Source: Lachnospira rogosae
Lineage (GTDB): Bacteria; Bacillota; Clostridia; Lachnospirales; Lachnospiraceae
NCBI RefSeq assembly: GCF_040096455.1
Contig: NZ_JBBMER010000011.1
Location: 1 to 64,000 of the forward strand
Length of the DNA stretch: 64,000 nt
Reading direction: 5' to 3'
Both the position numbers and the translations under genes were made by a program. The notes beneath the pieces are model-generated. The model ran no database searches and was not told the origin of the DNA. It worked only from the letters and a program-made list of their open reading frames with translations. Positions 9,665 through 18,376 of this stretch are shown one piece after another (positions within the stretch are counted from its first letter, which is position 1; every line of letters begins with the position of its first letter).

Positions 9665-11017
9665 TCATGAAGGATTTATCTTTTTAATGATAATATCTAT
9701 GGTATTGCGCATAGAATCATTCTTGACAACTTCCTGAGCTATCTTTTCAGCTCCGTGGATAACTGTTGTATGGTCACGGTTACCGAGAGCCTTACCAACT
9801 GCCTGAAGTGGAGCTGTGGTCATCTGACGGCACAGATACATAGCAATCTGGCGTGGATGAACAATGTCAGCTGTACGCTTAGATGATAAAAGGTCATCAT
9901 ATTTGACATTAAAATGGTCTGCAACCGTCTGGATAATAAGTTCAGGGGTTATCTCCTTTTTCGCATCAGGTGAGATAAGATCCTTTAATGTCTGTTCTGC
10001 AAATTCCACAGTTATAGGCGTATGTGAAAGCTTAGAAAATGCTGAAAGCTTAGTTAATGCACCTTCAAGCTCCCTGATACTTGACTTGATATGGGTAGCT
10101 ACATAATCAGAAACTTCATATGGAATATCAAGTCCTGAAATCTCTGCTTTCCTATTAATAATAGCCATCTTAGTTTCATATGTAGGGATCTGTATATCGA
10201 CCGGAAGTCCCATTTCAAATCGTGTTCTTAATCTTTCGGAGAGAGTTTCCATTTCCTTAGGTGGCTTATCAGAAGATATAACAATCTGCTTGCCGTCCTG
10301 ATAAAGGGAATTAAAAGTATGGAAGAACTCCTCCTGAGTAGATTCCTTACCTATAATGAACTGTATATCATCAATAAGAAGAACATCTATATTACGGTAA
10401 CGGTTTCTGAATGCAGCATTGCCTTTTTCTGCATTCTCTTTATTACGGATTGCATCAATAAGTTCGTTAGTAAATGTTTCACTTGTTACATACAACACCT
10501 TCTTGGAAGGATTGTTTTCTATTATAAAATGTGCTATTGCCTGCATAAGATGCGTCTTACCAAGTCCAACACCTCCATATATAAACAGAGGGTTATATAC
10601 TTCCCCCGGTGATTCAGCAACAGCTAAAGACGCCGCATGGGCAAGGTTATTGTTATTACCTACTACGAATGTTTCAAATGTGTAGTTAGGATTAAGATTA
10701 AGAGAAATATTCTTATTAGGAGAACTCTCCTGTGCTGTCTTTTTAGCAGTTTCTTCATTTAAAGTATCTTCTGAAATAATTCTTAATTTATAATCTTTTT
10801 TCATAATCTCACTAATGGTTACTTCGAGAAATTTAAGATACCTTTTTTCAACATAGTTAGCAGACATCTGTGTGTCTGAAAGAAGAGTTATTTCATTATC
10901 ACTGACTGAAATAACCTGAAGCGGCTTAATAAATGTTGTAAAAGAAAGGTTCTGTATATCACATTCGTTCTTAAAGGTGTTAAGAATTAAATCCCAGTTA
11001 TTAATAATTTCGTTCAT
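9665..11017 (-). CDS. dnaA: Chromosomal replication initiator DnaA
   Basis: 450 aa. It binds DnaA boxes, opens oriC and recruits the helicase. Domain I is at the N terminus (IINNWDLILNTFKNE); the AAA+ domain has Walker A GGVGLGKTH and Walker B LLIDDIQFI; domain IV has the DNA-binding signature CRQMTTAPLQAVGKALGNRDHTTVIHG. ATG 11017 is chosen because AAAGGCG precedes it and domain I starts there; the upstream in-frame extension to 11095 has no family support. DnaA boxes flank the gene on both sides, consistent with autoregulation. Confidence 0.98.
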   Translation of the reverse strand: MNEIINNWDLILNTFKNECDIQNLSFTTFIKPLQVISVSDNEITLLSDTQMSANYVEKRYLKFLEVTISEIMKKDYKLRIISEDTLNEETAKKTAQESSPNKNISLNLNPNYTFETFVVGNNNNLAHAASLAVAESPGEVYNPLFIYGGVGLGKTHLMQAIAHFIIENNPSKKVLYVTSETFTNELIDAIRNKENAEKGNAAFRNRYRNIDVLLIDDIQFIIGKESTQEEFFHTFNSLYQDGKQIVISSDKPPKEMETLSERLRTRFEMGLPVDIQIPTYETKMAIINRKAEISGLDIPYEVSDYVATHIKSSIRELEGALTKLSAFSKLSHTPITVEFAEQTLKDLISPDAKKEITPELIIQTVADHFNVKYDDLLSSKRTADIVHPRQIAMYLCRQMTTAPLQAVGKALGNRDHTTVIHGAEKIAQEVVKNDSMRNTIDIIIKKINPS

Positions 11018-11331
11018 ATTATTCGCCTTTCTGGCAGTATTAGAATGATTACAACATTCCTTTATAATCATAAAGCATTTAAGTGTTTTTTTCAACAGAA
11101 TTGTGGATAACTTTTAAAAAATAAGGTATTGTAAACATGCTGTGTATAAGTTTATGCAGTTGAAAAATGTCGAAAATACGCAATTTGTCAAGAAAATTAT
11201 AGAGTTAACCACAATATCCATGAGAGTTATGCACAAGTTTTGCACAATATGTTGATAACTCGGTATAAGCTGTTGATATCTGTGTATAAATCCACATGAT
11301 TAAAAAAACGTCAAAAAAAGTTATGTTTTGC
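11018..11331. other. oriC, upstream DnaA-box cluster
   Basis: DnaA boxes and near-boxes upstream of dnaA: TGTGGATAA (11102-11110), TGTGTATAA (11141-11149), TTAACCACA (11205-11213, opposite strand), TTATGCACA (11227-11235, opposite strand), TGTTGATAA (11250-11258), TGTTGATAT (11271-11279) and TGTGTATAA (11281-11289). With the second cluster past dnaA this makes a bipartite origin like that of B. subtilis. Some boxes may instead control dnaA or rpmH transcription. Confidence 0.8.
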
Positions 11332-11360
11332 TTGACTTTGCTATATATTGCGAATATAAT
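11332..11360 (+). promoter_or_regulatory. rpmH promoter
   Basis: TTGACT (11332-11337), 17-nt spacer, TATAAT (11355-11360). The transcript would start about 90 nt before rpmH. It faces away from dnaA, so divergent transcription starts in oriC. Confidence 0.8.
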
Positions 11361-11456
11361 TAGAACGATGTTTTAAAAAAAAGTGCTTAAGCACATTGAA
11401 ACTTGAAGAATATTCTTACCATATATAATAATGGTAGTGAAGGAGGTGCATAGATT

Positions 11457-11591
11457 ATGAAGATGACATTTCAGCCTAAGACAAGACAGAGATCTAAGGT
11501 TCACGGTTTTAGATCAAGAATGAGTACTCCAGGTGGAAGAAAAGTTTTAGCAGCAAGAAGAGCAAAGGGAAGAAAGAGACTTTCAGCTTAA
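11457..11591 (+). CDS. rpmH: 50S ribosomal protein L34
   Basis: 44 aa. The start MKMTFQPKTRQRSKVHGF, the central GGRKVLAARRAKGR and the end KRLSA are the classic L34 pattern, very rich in Arg and Lys. AAGGAGG lies 8 nt before the ATG. It is the first gene of the rightward block from oriC, its near-universal place, and is followed by its own terminator. Confidence 0.97.
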   Translation: MKMTFQPKTRQRSKVHGFRSRMSTPGGRKVLAARRAKGRKRLSA

Positions 11592-11602
11592 TTGATTTTA
11601 CA

Positions 11603-11637
11603 GCAGATGAGTACGTCAGTATTCATCTGCTTTTTTC
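11603..11637 (+). terminator. Terminator after rpmH
   Basis: Stem GCAGATGA / TTCATCTGC with an 11-nt loop followed by TTTTTTC, 12 nt past the rpmH stop. It separates or attenuates transcription into rnpA. Confidence 0.8.
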
Positions 11638-11755
11638 TTTATTATTATATTTATTGTAAATGAATTGCTTAAATGAGTTATTTATTAGAAATAATTCATT
11701 TATTGAAGATTAACCAGAATTTAATTTAAACAAATAATTATATGGTGGAGTGTTT

Positions 11756-12097
11756 ATGAAGTACAAAGATTTTGAAACATTGAAGAAAAATGAAGATTTT
11801 AAAAAGGTATACAACAAAAGAAACTCTTACGCAAACAGAGAGTTAATTATGTATATCAGCAAGAACGGAACGGATACGAAAAGACTCGGTGTATCTGTGA
11901 GCAAGAAAGTCGGGAATAGTATTGTCCGACACAGACTGGCCAGATTAGTAAGAGAAGCCTTCAGGCTTAACACTAATCATATACTTGATGGCATAGATGT
12001 AGTAGTTGTTGTCAAGGCTGGTCTTAAAGACAAGGGTTATACAGAAACTTGTAAATCAATGATTCATCTTTTAAAGCTTCATAATATGTATAGGTAG
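11756..12097 (+). CDS. rnpA: Ribonuclease P protein component
   Basis: 113 aa. It is the basic protein cofactor of RNase P, which matures tRNA 5' ends. The RNR-type motif region reads GVSVSKKVGNSIVRHRLARLVREAFRL (given in part: KVGNSIVRHRLARLVREAF). ATG 11756 is chosen because GGTGGAG ends 5 nt before it; GTG 11750 would lie within the SD itself. The gene order rpmH-rnpA-yidD-yidC-jag is conserved. Confidence 0.96.
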   Translation: MKYKDFETLKKNEDFKKVYNKRNSYANRELIMYISKNGTDTKRLGVSVSKKVGNSIVRHRLARLVREAFRLNTNHILDGIDVVVVVKAGLKDKGYTETCKSMIHLLKLHNMYR

Positions 12098-12103
12098 ATT
12101 ATA

Positions 12104-12349
12104 ATGGGAAAGAAGATAGTTATTAAACTTATTAGATTTTATCAACTGGTGCTGTCGCCATATAAAGGAAGAAGTTACTGTAATTATGTTCCTTCGTGTT
12201 CCCAGTATGCAGTAGAAGCTATAGATATGTATGGAGTTATATTAGGTGGATGGTTGGCATTTAAAAGAATATTAAGATGTAATCCTTTTCATAAGGGAGG
12301 ATTTGATCCTGTACCTATTGGTAAATATAAAAGAAAAAGATTACATTAA
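12104..12349 (+). CDS. yidD: Membrane protein insertion efficiency factor YidD
   Basis: 81 aa. A small amphipathic membrane-associated protein that assists YidC. The hallmark stretch Y-x-P-S-C-S-Q-Y is present (NYVPSCSQYAVEAI), followed by GGWLAFKRILRCNPFHKGG and DPVP. It starts 6 nt after rnpA and ends 17 nt before yidC, so they form one operon. Confidence 0.95.
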   Translation: MGKKIVIKLIRFYQLVLSPYKGRSYCNYVPSCSQYAVEAIDMYGVILGGWLAFKRILRCNPFHKGGFDPVPIGKYKRKRLH

Positions 12350-12366
12350 TAACCAGGAGGTTCGAT

Positions 12367-13602
12367 TTGTTTAATGCAATTATTATGCCAATAGCTAAGG
12401 TGTTAGGTTATATATTTAACCTTTTATTTGAAGCTTTGAGCTTTTTACACATTGGAAATGTAGCTGTTGCAATCGTATTATTTACAATTATTGTTAAGCT
12501 TTGTATGCTTCCACTTAGTATTAAACAGCAGAAGCTTACTAAGCTTAATGCAGTAATGAGTCCGGAAATTAAGGCAATTAATGCCAAATATAAGGACAAA
12601 AGAGATGATCAGAATGCAATGATGAAGATGCAGGAAGAGACTAAGGCTGTATATGAGAAGTATGGCGTTTCACAGATGGGTGGATGCGTACAGATGCTTA
12701 TACAGATGCCTATCCTTTTGGCATTATACCAGGTATTCAGATTTATCCCTCTTTATATTTCACAGTTAAAGAACTTATTTATAGCATTTCTTAAAGATAA
12801 CGGCGGTATTATGGCTTTTGATGGTTATGCAGATACTATGAAGCAGTTCGGTGAGAATATAGACTGGACTAATGTTGATACAGCAATCACAGAGATTAAT
12901 AAGTTCAGTGCTGATAAGTGGGAAGCTTTAAGAAATGCTTTCCCTGCATTTAGCGATACAATAGCTAACAGCCACTCAAGTCTTGAACATATGAATACAT
13001 TTTTGGGTATTAATATGTCACAGGAACCAGGATTTGGATTTACACTTGCAATCCTTATACCTATCCTTGCTGGTGTAACACAGTTCATAAGTGTAAAGGT
13101 TGCTCAGTCTGGACAGAATACAGAAGTTGATGACGATAACCCAATGGCAGCATCAATGAAGATGACAATGTACATTATGCCATTGATGTCAGCATTTATC
13201 GCAATTTCAGTACCAGCAGGTCTTGGTCTTTACTGGATAGCTACAGCAGTTGTTCAGACAATTATTACTGTATTTATCAATCGTTACTATGACAAGCTTG
13301 GTGCGGACGAGATTGTAAAACGTAATGTAGAAAAGCGTAATAAGAAGCGTGCGAAGAAGGGTCTTCCACCAGAAAAGATAGCTAAAAATGCTACAACAAG
13401 CACTAAGAATATGTCTGCCAGCAGAGAAAAGGCTGTAAAGTCTTTAGAGCAGATTAAGGCTGAGAATGAAAAGAAGGTTCAGGAAATAAAAGAATCATCT
13501 AAGTATTATAAGACAGCTAAGCCAGGAAGCCTTGCAGAAAAGGCTGGAATGGTTGCCAAGTATAATGAGAAGAATACTAAGAATGGCGGCAAGAAGAATT
13601 AG
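12367..13602 (+). CDS. yidC: Membrane protein insertase YidC/SpoIIIJ
   Basis: 411 aa. It inserts proteins into the membrane with or without SecYEG. The N-terminal hydrophobic segment is followed by the Oxa1 core: IVLFTIIVKLCMLPLSIKQQ, the cytoplasmic hairpin, MGGCVQMLIQMPILLALYQVFR and a C-terminal ALYWIATA-like segment (LGLYWIATAVVQTII). The tail is Lys-rich. A TTG start is chosen: AGGAGG lies 6 nt upstream of TTG 12367. No lipobox Cys follows, unlike Bacillus SpoIIIJ. The loop between transmembrane segments (about residues 150-220) is longer than in B. subtilis. Confidence 0.95.
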   Translation: MFNAIIMPIAKVLGYIFNLLFEALSFLHIGNVAVAIVLFTIIVKLCMLPLSIKQQKLTKLNAVMSPEIKAINAKYKDKRDDQNAMMKMQEETKAVYEKYGVSQMGGCVQMLIQMPILLALYQVFRFIPLYISQLKNLFIAFLKDNGGIMAFDGYADTMKQFGENIDWTNVDTAITEINKFSADKWEALRNAFPAFSDTIANSHSSLEHMNTFLGINMSQEPGFGFTLAILIPILAGVTQFISVKVAQSGQNTEVDDDNPMAASMKMTMYIMPLMSAFIAISVPAGLGLYWIATAVVQTIITVFINRYYDKLGADEIVKRNVEKRNKKRAKKGLPPEKIAKNATTSTKNMSASREKAVKSLEQIKAENEKKVQEIKESSKYYKTAKPGSLAEKAGMVAKYNEKNTKNGGKKN

Positions 13603-13667
13603 TGTATACAGAGCAGATTAAAAAAGTAACAGACAATATTTTATAATTAGATAGTGAGGGTAAAACA

Positions 13668-14615
13668 ATGGAATATATTGAAGTTACAGGTAGGACAATA
13701 GATGACGCACTTACTAATGCGTGTCTTAAGCTTGAAACAACAAGCGATAACATTGAATATGAAGTTATTGAAAAAGGAAGCAACGGTTTATTCGGTATTT
13801 TTAATTCAAAGCCAACAAAGATTAAGGCAAGAGTTAAGGCTGGTGTAGGTTCAGTAGATGATGAATTTAGCAAGTTAGAAGCTAAAGAAAAGAAGTCAAT
13901 TGATGACACAATCAAGAGTGAGATTAAGGCCGAATCTAAGAAAGAAGTTGTTAAAGAGACAGAAAAGGCTGTTAAGAAAGAAACAGCTCCTAAGGCAGAT
14001 AATTCAAAGGTAAGTGCAACACAGGCAGTTAATGCCAGTGAAGAAGATTTAGAAGAAAAAGCTAACAACAATGAACCAAGACCAGTATTATCTAATGAAG
14101 AAATCGAATCAAGAATAAGAACATTTCTTGGTGATATGTTCAGTGCAATGGATATTCCGGTTGAAGTAAAGATAACATTCGATACAGAAGAAGAATGTGT
14201 CAATGTTGAACTTATTGGCGAGAATATGGGACTTCTTATCGGTAAGAGAGGACAGACACTTGACTCAATCCAGTATCTTACAAGTCTTGTACTTAACAAG
14301 GGTAAAGAAAAGTATGTAAGAATTAAGGTTGATACAGAGAATTACAGACAGAGAAGAAAAGATACTCTTGAATCACTTGCAAAGAATATTGCATACAAGG
14401 TTAAGAGAAGCAGACGCTCAGTTGCACTTGAGCCAATGAACCCATATGAGAGAAGAATAATTCACTCAGCATTACAGGGTGATAAGTTCGTATCTACAAA
14501 GAGTGAAGGTGAAGAACCATTCAGACACGTCGTTGTATATCTTGACAGAGAGAAGGCTGGCAATAACAGATATTCAGAGCACAGATACTCAGATAACAAT
14601 AGATATTCAAGATAA
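13668..14615 (+). CDS. jag: Jag (SpoIIIJ-associated) RNA-binding protein
   Basis: 315 aa. Domains in order: Jag_N (residues 1-55, MEYIEVTGRTIDDALTNAC with KGSNGLFGIF), a Lys/Glu-rich linker (about 60-150), a type II KH domain with GLLIGKRGQTLDSIQYL, and an R3H domain with LEPMNPYERRIIHSAL. The C terminus has short NRYSEHRYSDNNRYS repeats. The protein (also called KhpB) binds RNA and influences cell elongation and division in streptococci; here that role is only known from the family. It is the last gene before a terminator. Confidence 0.93.
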   Translation: MEYIEVTGRTIDDALTNACLKLETTSDNIEYEVIEKGSNGLFGIFNSKPTKIKARVKAGVGSVDDEFSKLEAKEKKSIDDTIKSEIKAESKKEVVKETEKAVKKETAPKADNSKVSATQAVNASEEDLEEKANNNEPRPVLSNEEIESRIRTFLGDMFSAMDIPVEVKITFDTEEECVNVELIGENMGLLIGKRGQTLDSIQYLTSLVLNKGKEKYVRIKVDTENYRQRRKDTLESLAKNIAYKVKRSRRSVALEPMNPYERRIIHSALQGDKFVSTKSEGEEPFRHVVVYLDREKAGNNRYSEHRYSDNNRYSR

Positions 14616-14628
14616 TATGTTTTAATTT

Positions 14629-14670
14629 AAAGATTGCTGTGGTATTATTACAACAGCAATCTTTATTATT
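14629..14670 (+). terminator. Terminator after jag
   Basis: Perfect 12-bp stem AAAGATTGCTGT / ACAGCAATCTTT followed by ATTATTT. It ends the rnpA-yidD-yidC-jag transcript. Confidence 0.7.
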
Positions 14671-14805
14671 TAATAGGAAATTCCAATAGAATTTCCTATT
14701 AAATAATAGGCACTATGTGCCAGTGATGCGCACTCGCGTGAAGCTGTAGTTTGTCGCAAGCGACAGCACTCGGCGCGCAAAGAGTCACAAAGTGACTCTT
14801 TGTTC
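14671..14805. repeat. GC-rich multi-hairpin element
   Basis: A chain of inverted repeats: TAGGAAATTC / GAATTTCCTA (14674-14698), GGCACTATGTGCC (about 14709-14721), TGTCGCAAGCGACA (about 14753-14766) inside a larger GCGC-bounded arm, and AAAGAGTCAC-AAA-GTGACTCTTT (about 14780-14802). It is markedly more GC-rich than its surroundings and non-coding. It looks like an interspersed palindromic element, but only this one copy is in the window. Confidence 0.65.
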
Positions 14806-14852
14806 TTAAATAGCAGGAAATTATTACGATAATTTAGAAGGGAATATGTAGT

Positions 14853-16226
14853 ATGGAGCAGACAATAGCGGCAATATCGACAAGTACAATGTCTAGTGGC
14901 GGAATAAGCATAGTAAGAATAAGCGGAGAAAATGCAATAAGTGTTGCAGATACAATATTTGAAGCTAAGAATAATAAAAAGTTATCAAAAGCAGACAGCC
15001 ACACAATTCACTATGGCGTGATAAAAGATGGTGATGAGGTGATTGATGAGGTGCTTGTATCAGTAATGAAAGCTCCTAATACATATACAAGAGAAGATGT
15101 GATAGAGATTAACTGTCACGGAGGAATACTTGTAACAAGAAAAGTATTAGATACAGTGTTAAAGAATGGTGCAAGACCTGCTGAGCCTGGTGAGTTTACT
15201 AAGAGGGCATTTCTTAATGGACGCATTGATTTATCTCAGGCGGAAGCGGTTATAGATATTATTAATGCAAGAAATGATTATGCACTTAAATCATCAGTTA
15301 ATCAATTAGGCGGAAGATTATCAGAGAAAATCACAGCTATCAGGGAAGTAATACTTGATAATGTAGCATTTATTGAGTCTGCATTAGATGATCCAGAACA
15401 TTTTGATATTAATGATAATGTTGATAAAATGACAAAAGATGTGGATAACTGTGTGGATAAGGTTGATAAATTGTTGAAAACTTCCGACAATGGCCGTATT
15501 ATGCGGGATGGAATAAGGACAGTAATATTGGGGAAAACTAACGCGGGTAAGTCAAGCCTTTTAAATGCGCTTGCGAAAGAGGAACGTGCGATAGTTACAG
15601 ATATAGAGGGAACAACAAGAGATGTTCTTGAAGAACAGATTAATCTGTCAGGAATTACGCTTAATCTTATTGATACAGCGGGAATAAGAAAGACAGATGA
15701 TTATGTGGAGAATATAGGTGTTAATAAAGCTAAGAAATATGCCTCAGAGGCAGATTTGATTATATTTGTCATAGATGCTTCAAGACCACTGGATAATAAT
15801 GATTACGAGATTATGGACCTTATTATGAATAAAAAGGTACTTGTATTATTGAATAAATCGGATATACAGGCGGTTGTCACCAAAGAAGATATATTGAAGC
15901 ATTTGTCGTGTAATGTAATATCAGTATCAGCTAAAGAAGAAACTGGTATTGACGATCTGGAAAATGAAATTAAAAATATGTTCTTTAACGGCGAGATAGA
16001 AACTAACGAAGAAATATATATAACTAACCTCAGACATAAAAATCTTTTAAGAGAGGCGTTAGAAAGCCTTAAGCTTGTTAAAGGTGGAATAGAGGCAGGA
16101 GTAAGCGAAGATTTTTTAACTATTGATATGATGAATGCTTATGAGAAGCTTGGTCTTATCATTGGTGAGGAAGTCGAGGACGACCTTGCAGACAGGATAT
16201 TCGAGAAGTTCTGTATGGGTAAATAG
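14853..16226 (+). CDS. mnmE: tRNA modification GTPase MnmE
   Basis: 457 aa. With MnmG it makes the 5-carboxymethylaminomethyl group on wobble uridine 34. The N-terminal tetrahydrofolate-binding domain is followed by a helical domain with an inserted G domain: G1 GKTNAGKSSLL, G2 GTTRDV, G3 DTAG, G4 NKSD. It ends with FCMGK, the C-x-G-K signature with the catalytic Cys. AGAAGGGA precedes the ATG. Oddly, residues DVDNCVDKVDKL are encoded by DNA holding two perfect DnaA boxes (15440-15448 and 15452-15460). Confidence 0.97.
   Translation: MEQTIAAISTSTMSSGGISIVRISGENAISVADTIFEAKNNKKLSKADSHTIHYGVIKDGDEVIDEVLVSVMKAPNTYTREDVIEINCHGGILVTRKVLDTVLKNGARPAEPGEFTKRAFLNGRIDLSQAEAVIDIINARNDYALKSSVNQLGGRLSEKITAIREVILDNVAFIESALDDPEHFDINDNVDKMTKDVDNCVDKVDKLLKTSDNGRIMRDGIRTVILGKTNAGKSSLLNALAKEERAIVTDIEGTTRDVLEEQINLSGITLNLIDTAGIRKTDDYVENIGVNKAKKYASEADLIIFVIDASRPLDNNDYEIMDLIMNKKVLVLLNKSDIQAVVTKEDILKHLSCNVISVSAKEETGIDDLENEIKNMFFNGEIETNEEIYITNLRHKNLLREALESLKLVKGGIEAGVSEDFLTIDMMNAYEKLGLIIGEEVEDDLADRIFEKFCMGK
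15440..15460 (+). promoter_or_regulatory. Pair of DnaA boxes inside mnmE
   Basis: Two copies of TGTGGATAA, at 15440-15448 and 15452-15460, 12 bp apart and in the same orientation, within the mnmE coding region 4 kb from oriC. The sequence match is exact; whether DnaA binds here is inference. Confidence 0.5.
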
Positions 16227-16350
16227 TGTCAGGTTGTATAAAGTGTAATTGATTATATAAAGTATATTTAATTATATTAAAGATATTGATAAATATATAT
16301 GTAAAGTTATTAAAGAAATGTAGTAAAAGTTACATAGAAAGGTTAAGGTT

Positions 16351-18237
16351 ATGCCTAATATTAAAGAAACTTATGATGTAATAGTTGTTGGTGCGGGACA
16401 CGCAGGATGCGAGGCAGCTCTTGCAAGTGCCAGACTTGGACTTGAAACAATTATATTTACTGTCAGTGTTGAGAGCATTGCAATGATGCCTTGTAATCCT
16501 AATATTGGAGGAAGTTCTAAAGGACATCTTGTAAGGGAGATAGACGCTCTCGGTGGTGAGATGGGTAAGAATATAGATGCAACATTTATTCAGTCAAAAA
16601 TGCTTAATGCCTCAAAAGGCCCGGCAGTTCACTCATTGAGGGCACAGGCAGATAAGTCTGATTACAGCAGGCGGATGAGATGCGTGCTTGAGAATACAGA
16701 TCATCTTCATATAAAGCAGGCAGAGGTGTCTGAGATAATAGTTGAGGACGGTGTTATAAAGGGCGTTAAGACTGTGTCGGGTGCTGTATATGAGGCTGAA
16801 TCGGTTGTATTATGTACAGGTGTATATCTTAAGGCAAGGTGTATATACGGCGATGTAAGCTACCATACAGGTCCTAATGGACTTCAGGCGGCTAATCATT
16901 TAACAGATTCACTTATTAAAAATGGAATTGAGATAAGAAGATTTAAGACAGGTACACCAGCAAGAGTTGATAAGCGTTCAGTTGATTTTAGTAAGATGAC
17001 AGAGCAATTTGGTGATAAGAGAGTAGTTCCATTTTCATTTGAAACAGACCCTGAGTCAGTTCAGAAGGAGCAGGTAAGCTGCTGGCTTACTTACACTAAT
17101 GAGGATACACATAAGATAATAAAGGATAATATTGACCGTTCACCTCTCTATTCAGGAGATATACAGGGAACAGGTCCTAGATACTGTCCATCTATTGAAG
17201 ACAAGGTAGTAAGATTTGCTGATAAGGACAGACATCAGGTATTCATTGAGCCAGAAGGCTTATACACTAATGAAATGTATCTTGGCGGAATGAGCAGTTC
17301 AATGCCAGAGGACGTCCAGTATGCAATGTATAGAACCGTACCGGGGCTTGAAAATGTAAGAATTGTCCGTAATGCTTATGCTATTGAATATGATTGTATA
17401 AGTGCAATACAGCTCAAATCTTCACTTGAATTCAAGAAGATTAAAGGTTTATTTGCAGGTGGACAGTTTAATGGAAGTTCAGGTTATGAGGAAGCTGCAG
17501 CACAGGGGATAATAGCGGGTATTAATGCAGCACTATATGTTAAGGGAAAAGAACCTCTTATACTTGACCGTTCAGAAAGTTATATAGGTGTGCTTATAGA
17601 TGACCTTGTAACTAAGGAATCATTTGAGCCATACAGAATGATGACTTCAAGAGCAGAATACAGGCTTTTATTAAGACAGGACAATGCTGATATAAGACTT
17701 AGCAAATATGGTTATGAAGTCGGACTTATATCTAAGGAAAGATATGACAAGCTTCAGTTAAAGATTAAGCTTATAGACGAGGAAATTGAGAGAGTAAAGG
17801 CTGTTAATATAGGAACCAGCAGTAATGTTCAGGACCTTTTAAGAGAAAATGGAAGCACTGAGCTTTTAACAGGTGTTACTCTTGCAGAATTAATTAAAAG
17901 ACCGGAGCTTTCTTATGAAGTGCTTGCACCAATTGATAAAGACCGTACAGAGCTTCCTTGGGATGTTAAGGAGCAGGTTAATATTAATCTTAAGTATGAA
18001 GGTTATATAAGCCGTCAGATGCGTCAGGTAGAGCATTTTAAGAAGCTTGAGAAGAAGATAATACCAGACGGGCTTGATTATTATGCAATCAATGGATTAA
18101 GAAAAGAAGCTATGCAGAAGCTTGATAAGTTCAATCCAAGGTCAATAGGACAGGCATCAAGAATATCTGGTGTATCACCAGCAGATATATCGGTGCTTCT
18201 TGTGTATCTGGAGAGCTATAGAAGAAATAATAATTAA
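16351..18237 (+). CDS. mnmG: tRNA uridine-5-carboxymethylaminomethyl enzyme MnmG
   Basis: 628 aa, standard length (formerly GidA). It is the FAD-dependent partner of MnmE. The dinucleotide-binding motif VVGAGHAGCEAALA lies at residues 13-26; PCNPNIGGSSKGHLVREIDALGG and the C-terminal MTSRAEYRLLLRQDNAD and GVSPADISVLLVYL are signatures. AGAAAGG precedes the ATG. It lies 124 nt after mnmE, probably co-transcribed. Confidence 0.97.
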   Translation: MPNIKETYDVIVVGAGHAGCEAALASARLGLETIIFTVSVESIAMMPCNPNIGGSSKGHLVREIDALGGEMGKNIDATFIQSKMLNASKGPAVHSLRAQADKSDYSRRMRCVLENTDHLHIKQAEVSEIIVEDGVIKGVKTVSGAVYEAESVVLCTGVYLKARCIYGDVSYHTGPNGLQAANHLTDSLIKNGIEIRRFKTGTPARVDKRSVDFSKMTEQFGDKRVVPFSFETDPESVQKEQVSCWLTYTNEDTHKIIKDNIDRSPLYSGDIQGTGPRYCPSIEDKVVRFADKDRHQVFIEPEGLYTNEMYLGGMSSSMPEDVQYAMYRTVPGLENVRIVRNAYAIEYDCISAIQLKSSLEFKKIKGLFAGGQFNGSSGYEEAAAQGIIAGINAALYVKGKEPLILDRSESYIGVLIDDLVTKESFEPYRMMTSRAEYRLLLRQDNADIRLSKYGYEVGLISKERYDKLQLKIKLIDEEIERVKAVNIGTSSNVQDLLRENGSTELLTGVTLAELIKRPELSYEVLAPIDKDRTELPWDVKEQVNINLKYEGYISRQMRQVEHFKKLEKKIIPDGLDYYAINGLRKEAMQKLDKFNPRSIGQASRISGVSPADISVLLVYLESYRRNNN

Positions 18238-18254
18238 TATAAAATATATTATAC

Positions 18255-18311
18255 CAGGGGTAAAAGGTCTAAAACTATATGGGCTTGCTCATAGTTGGTG
18301 CTTTTTCCCTC
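18255..18311 (+). terminator. Extended imperfect hairpin between mnmG and rsmG
   Basis: The arms AGGGGTAAAAG and CTTTTTCCCT pair and enclose an inner stem around the tetranucleotide-looped ACTATATGGGC/GCTCATAGT. There is no long T-run after it. It may be a weak terminator or an RNA-stability element; uncertain. Confidence 0.35.
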
Positions 18312-18376
18312 AACATCAATATATATGATGGAAATTATTATATAGTAAAAAATGTTAGTGTATTAGAGGAGAAATT

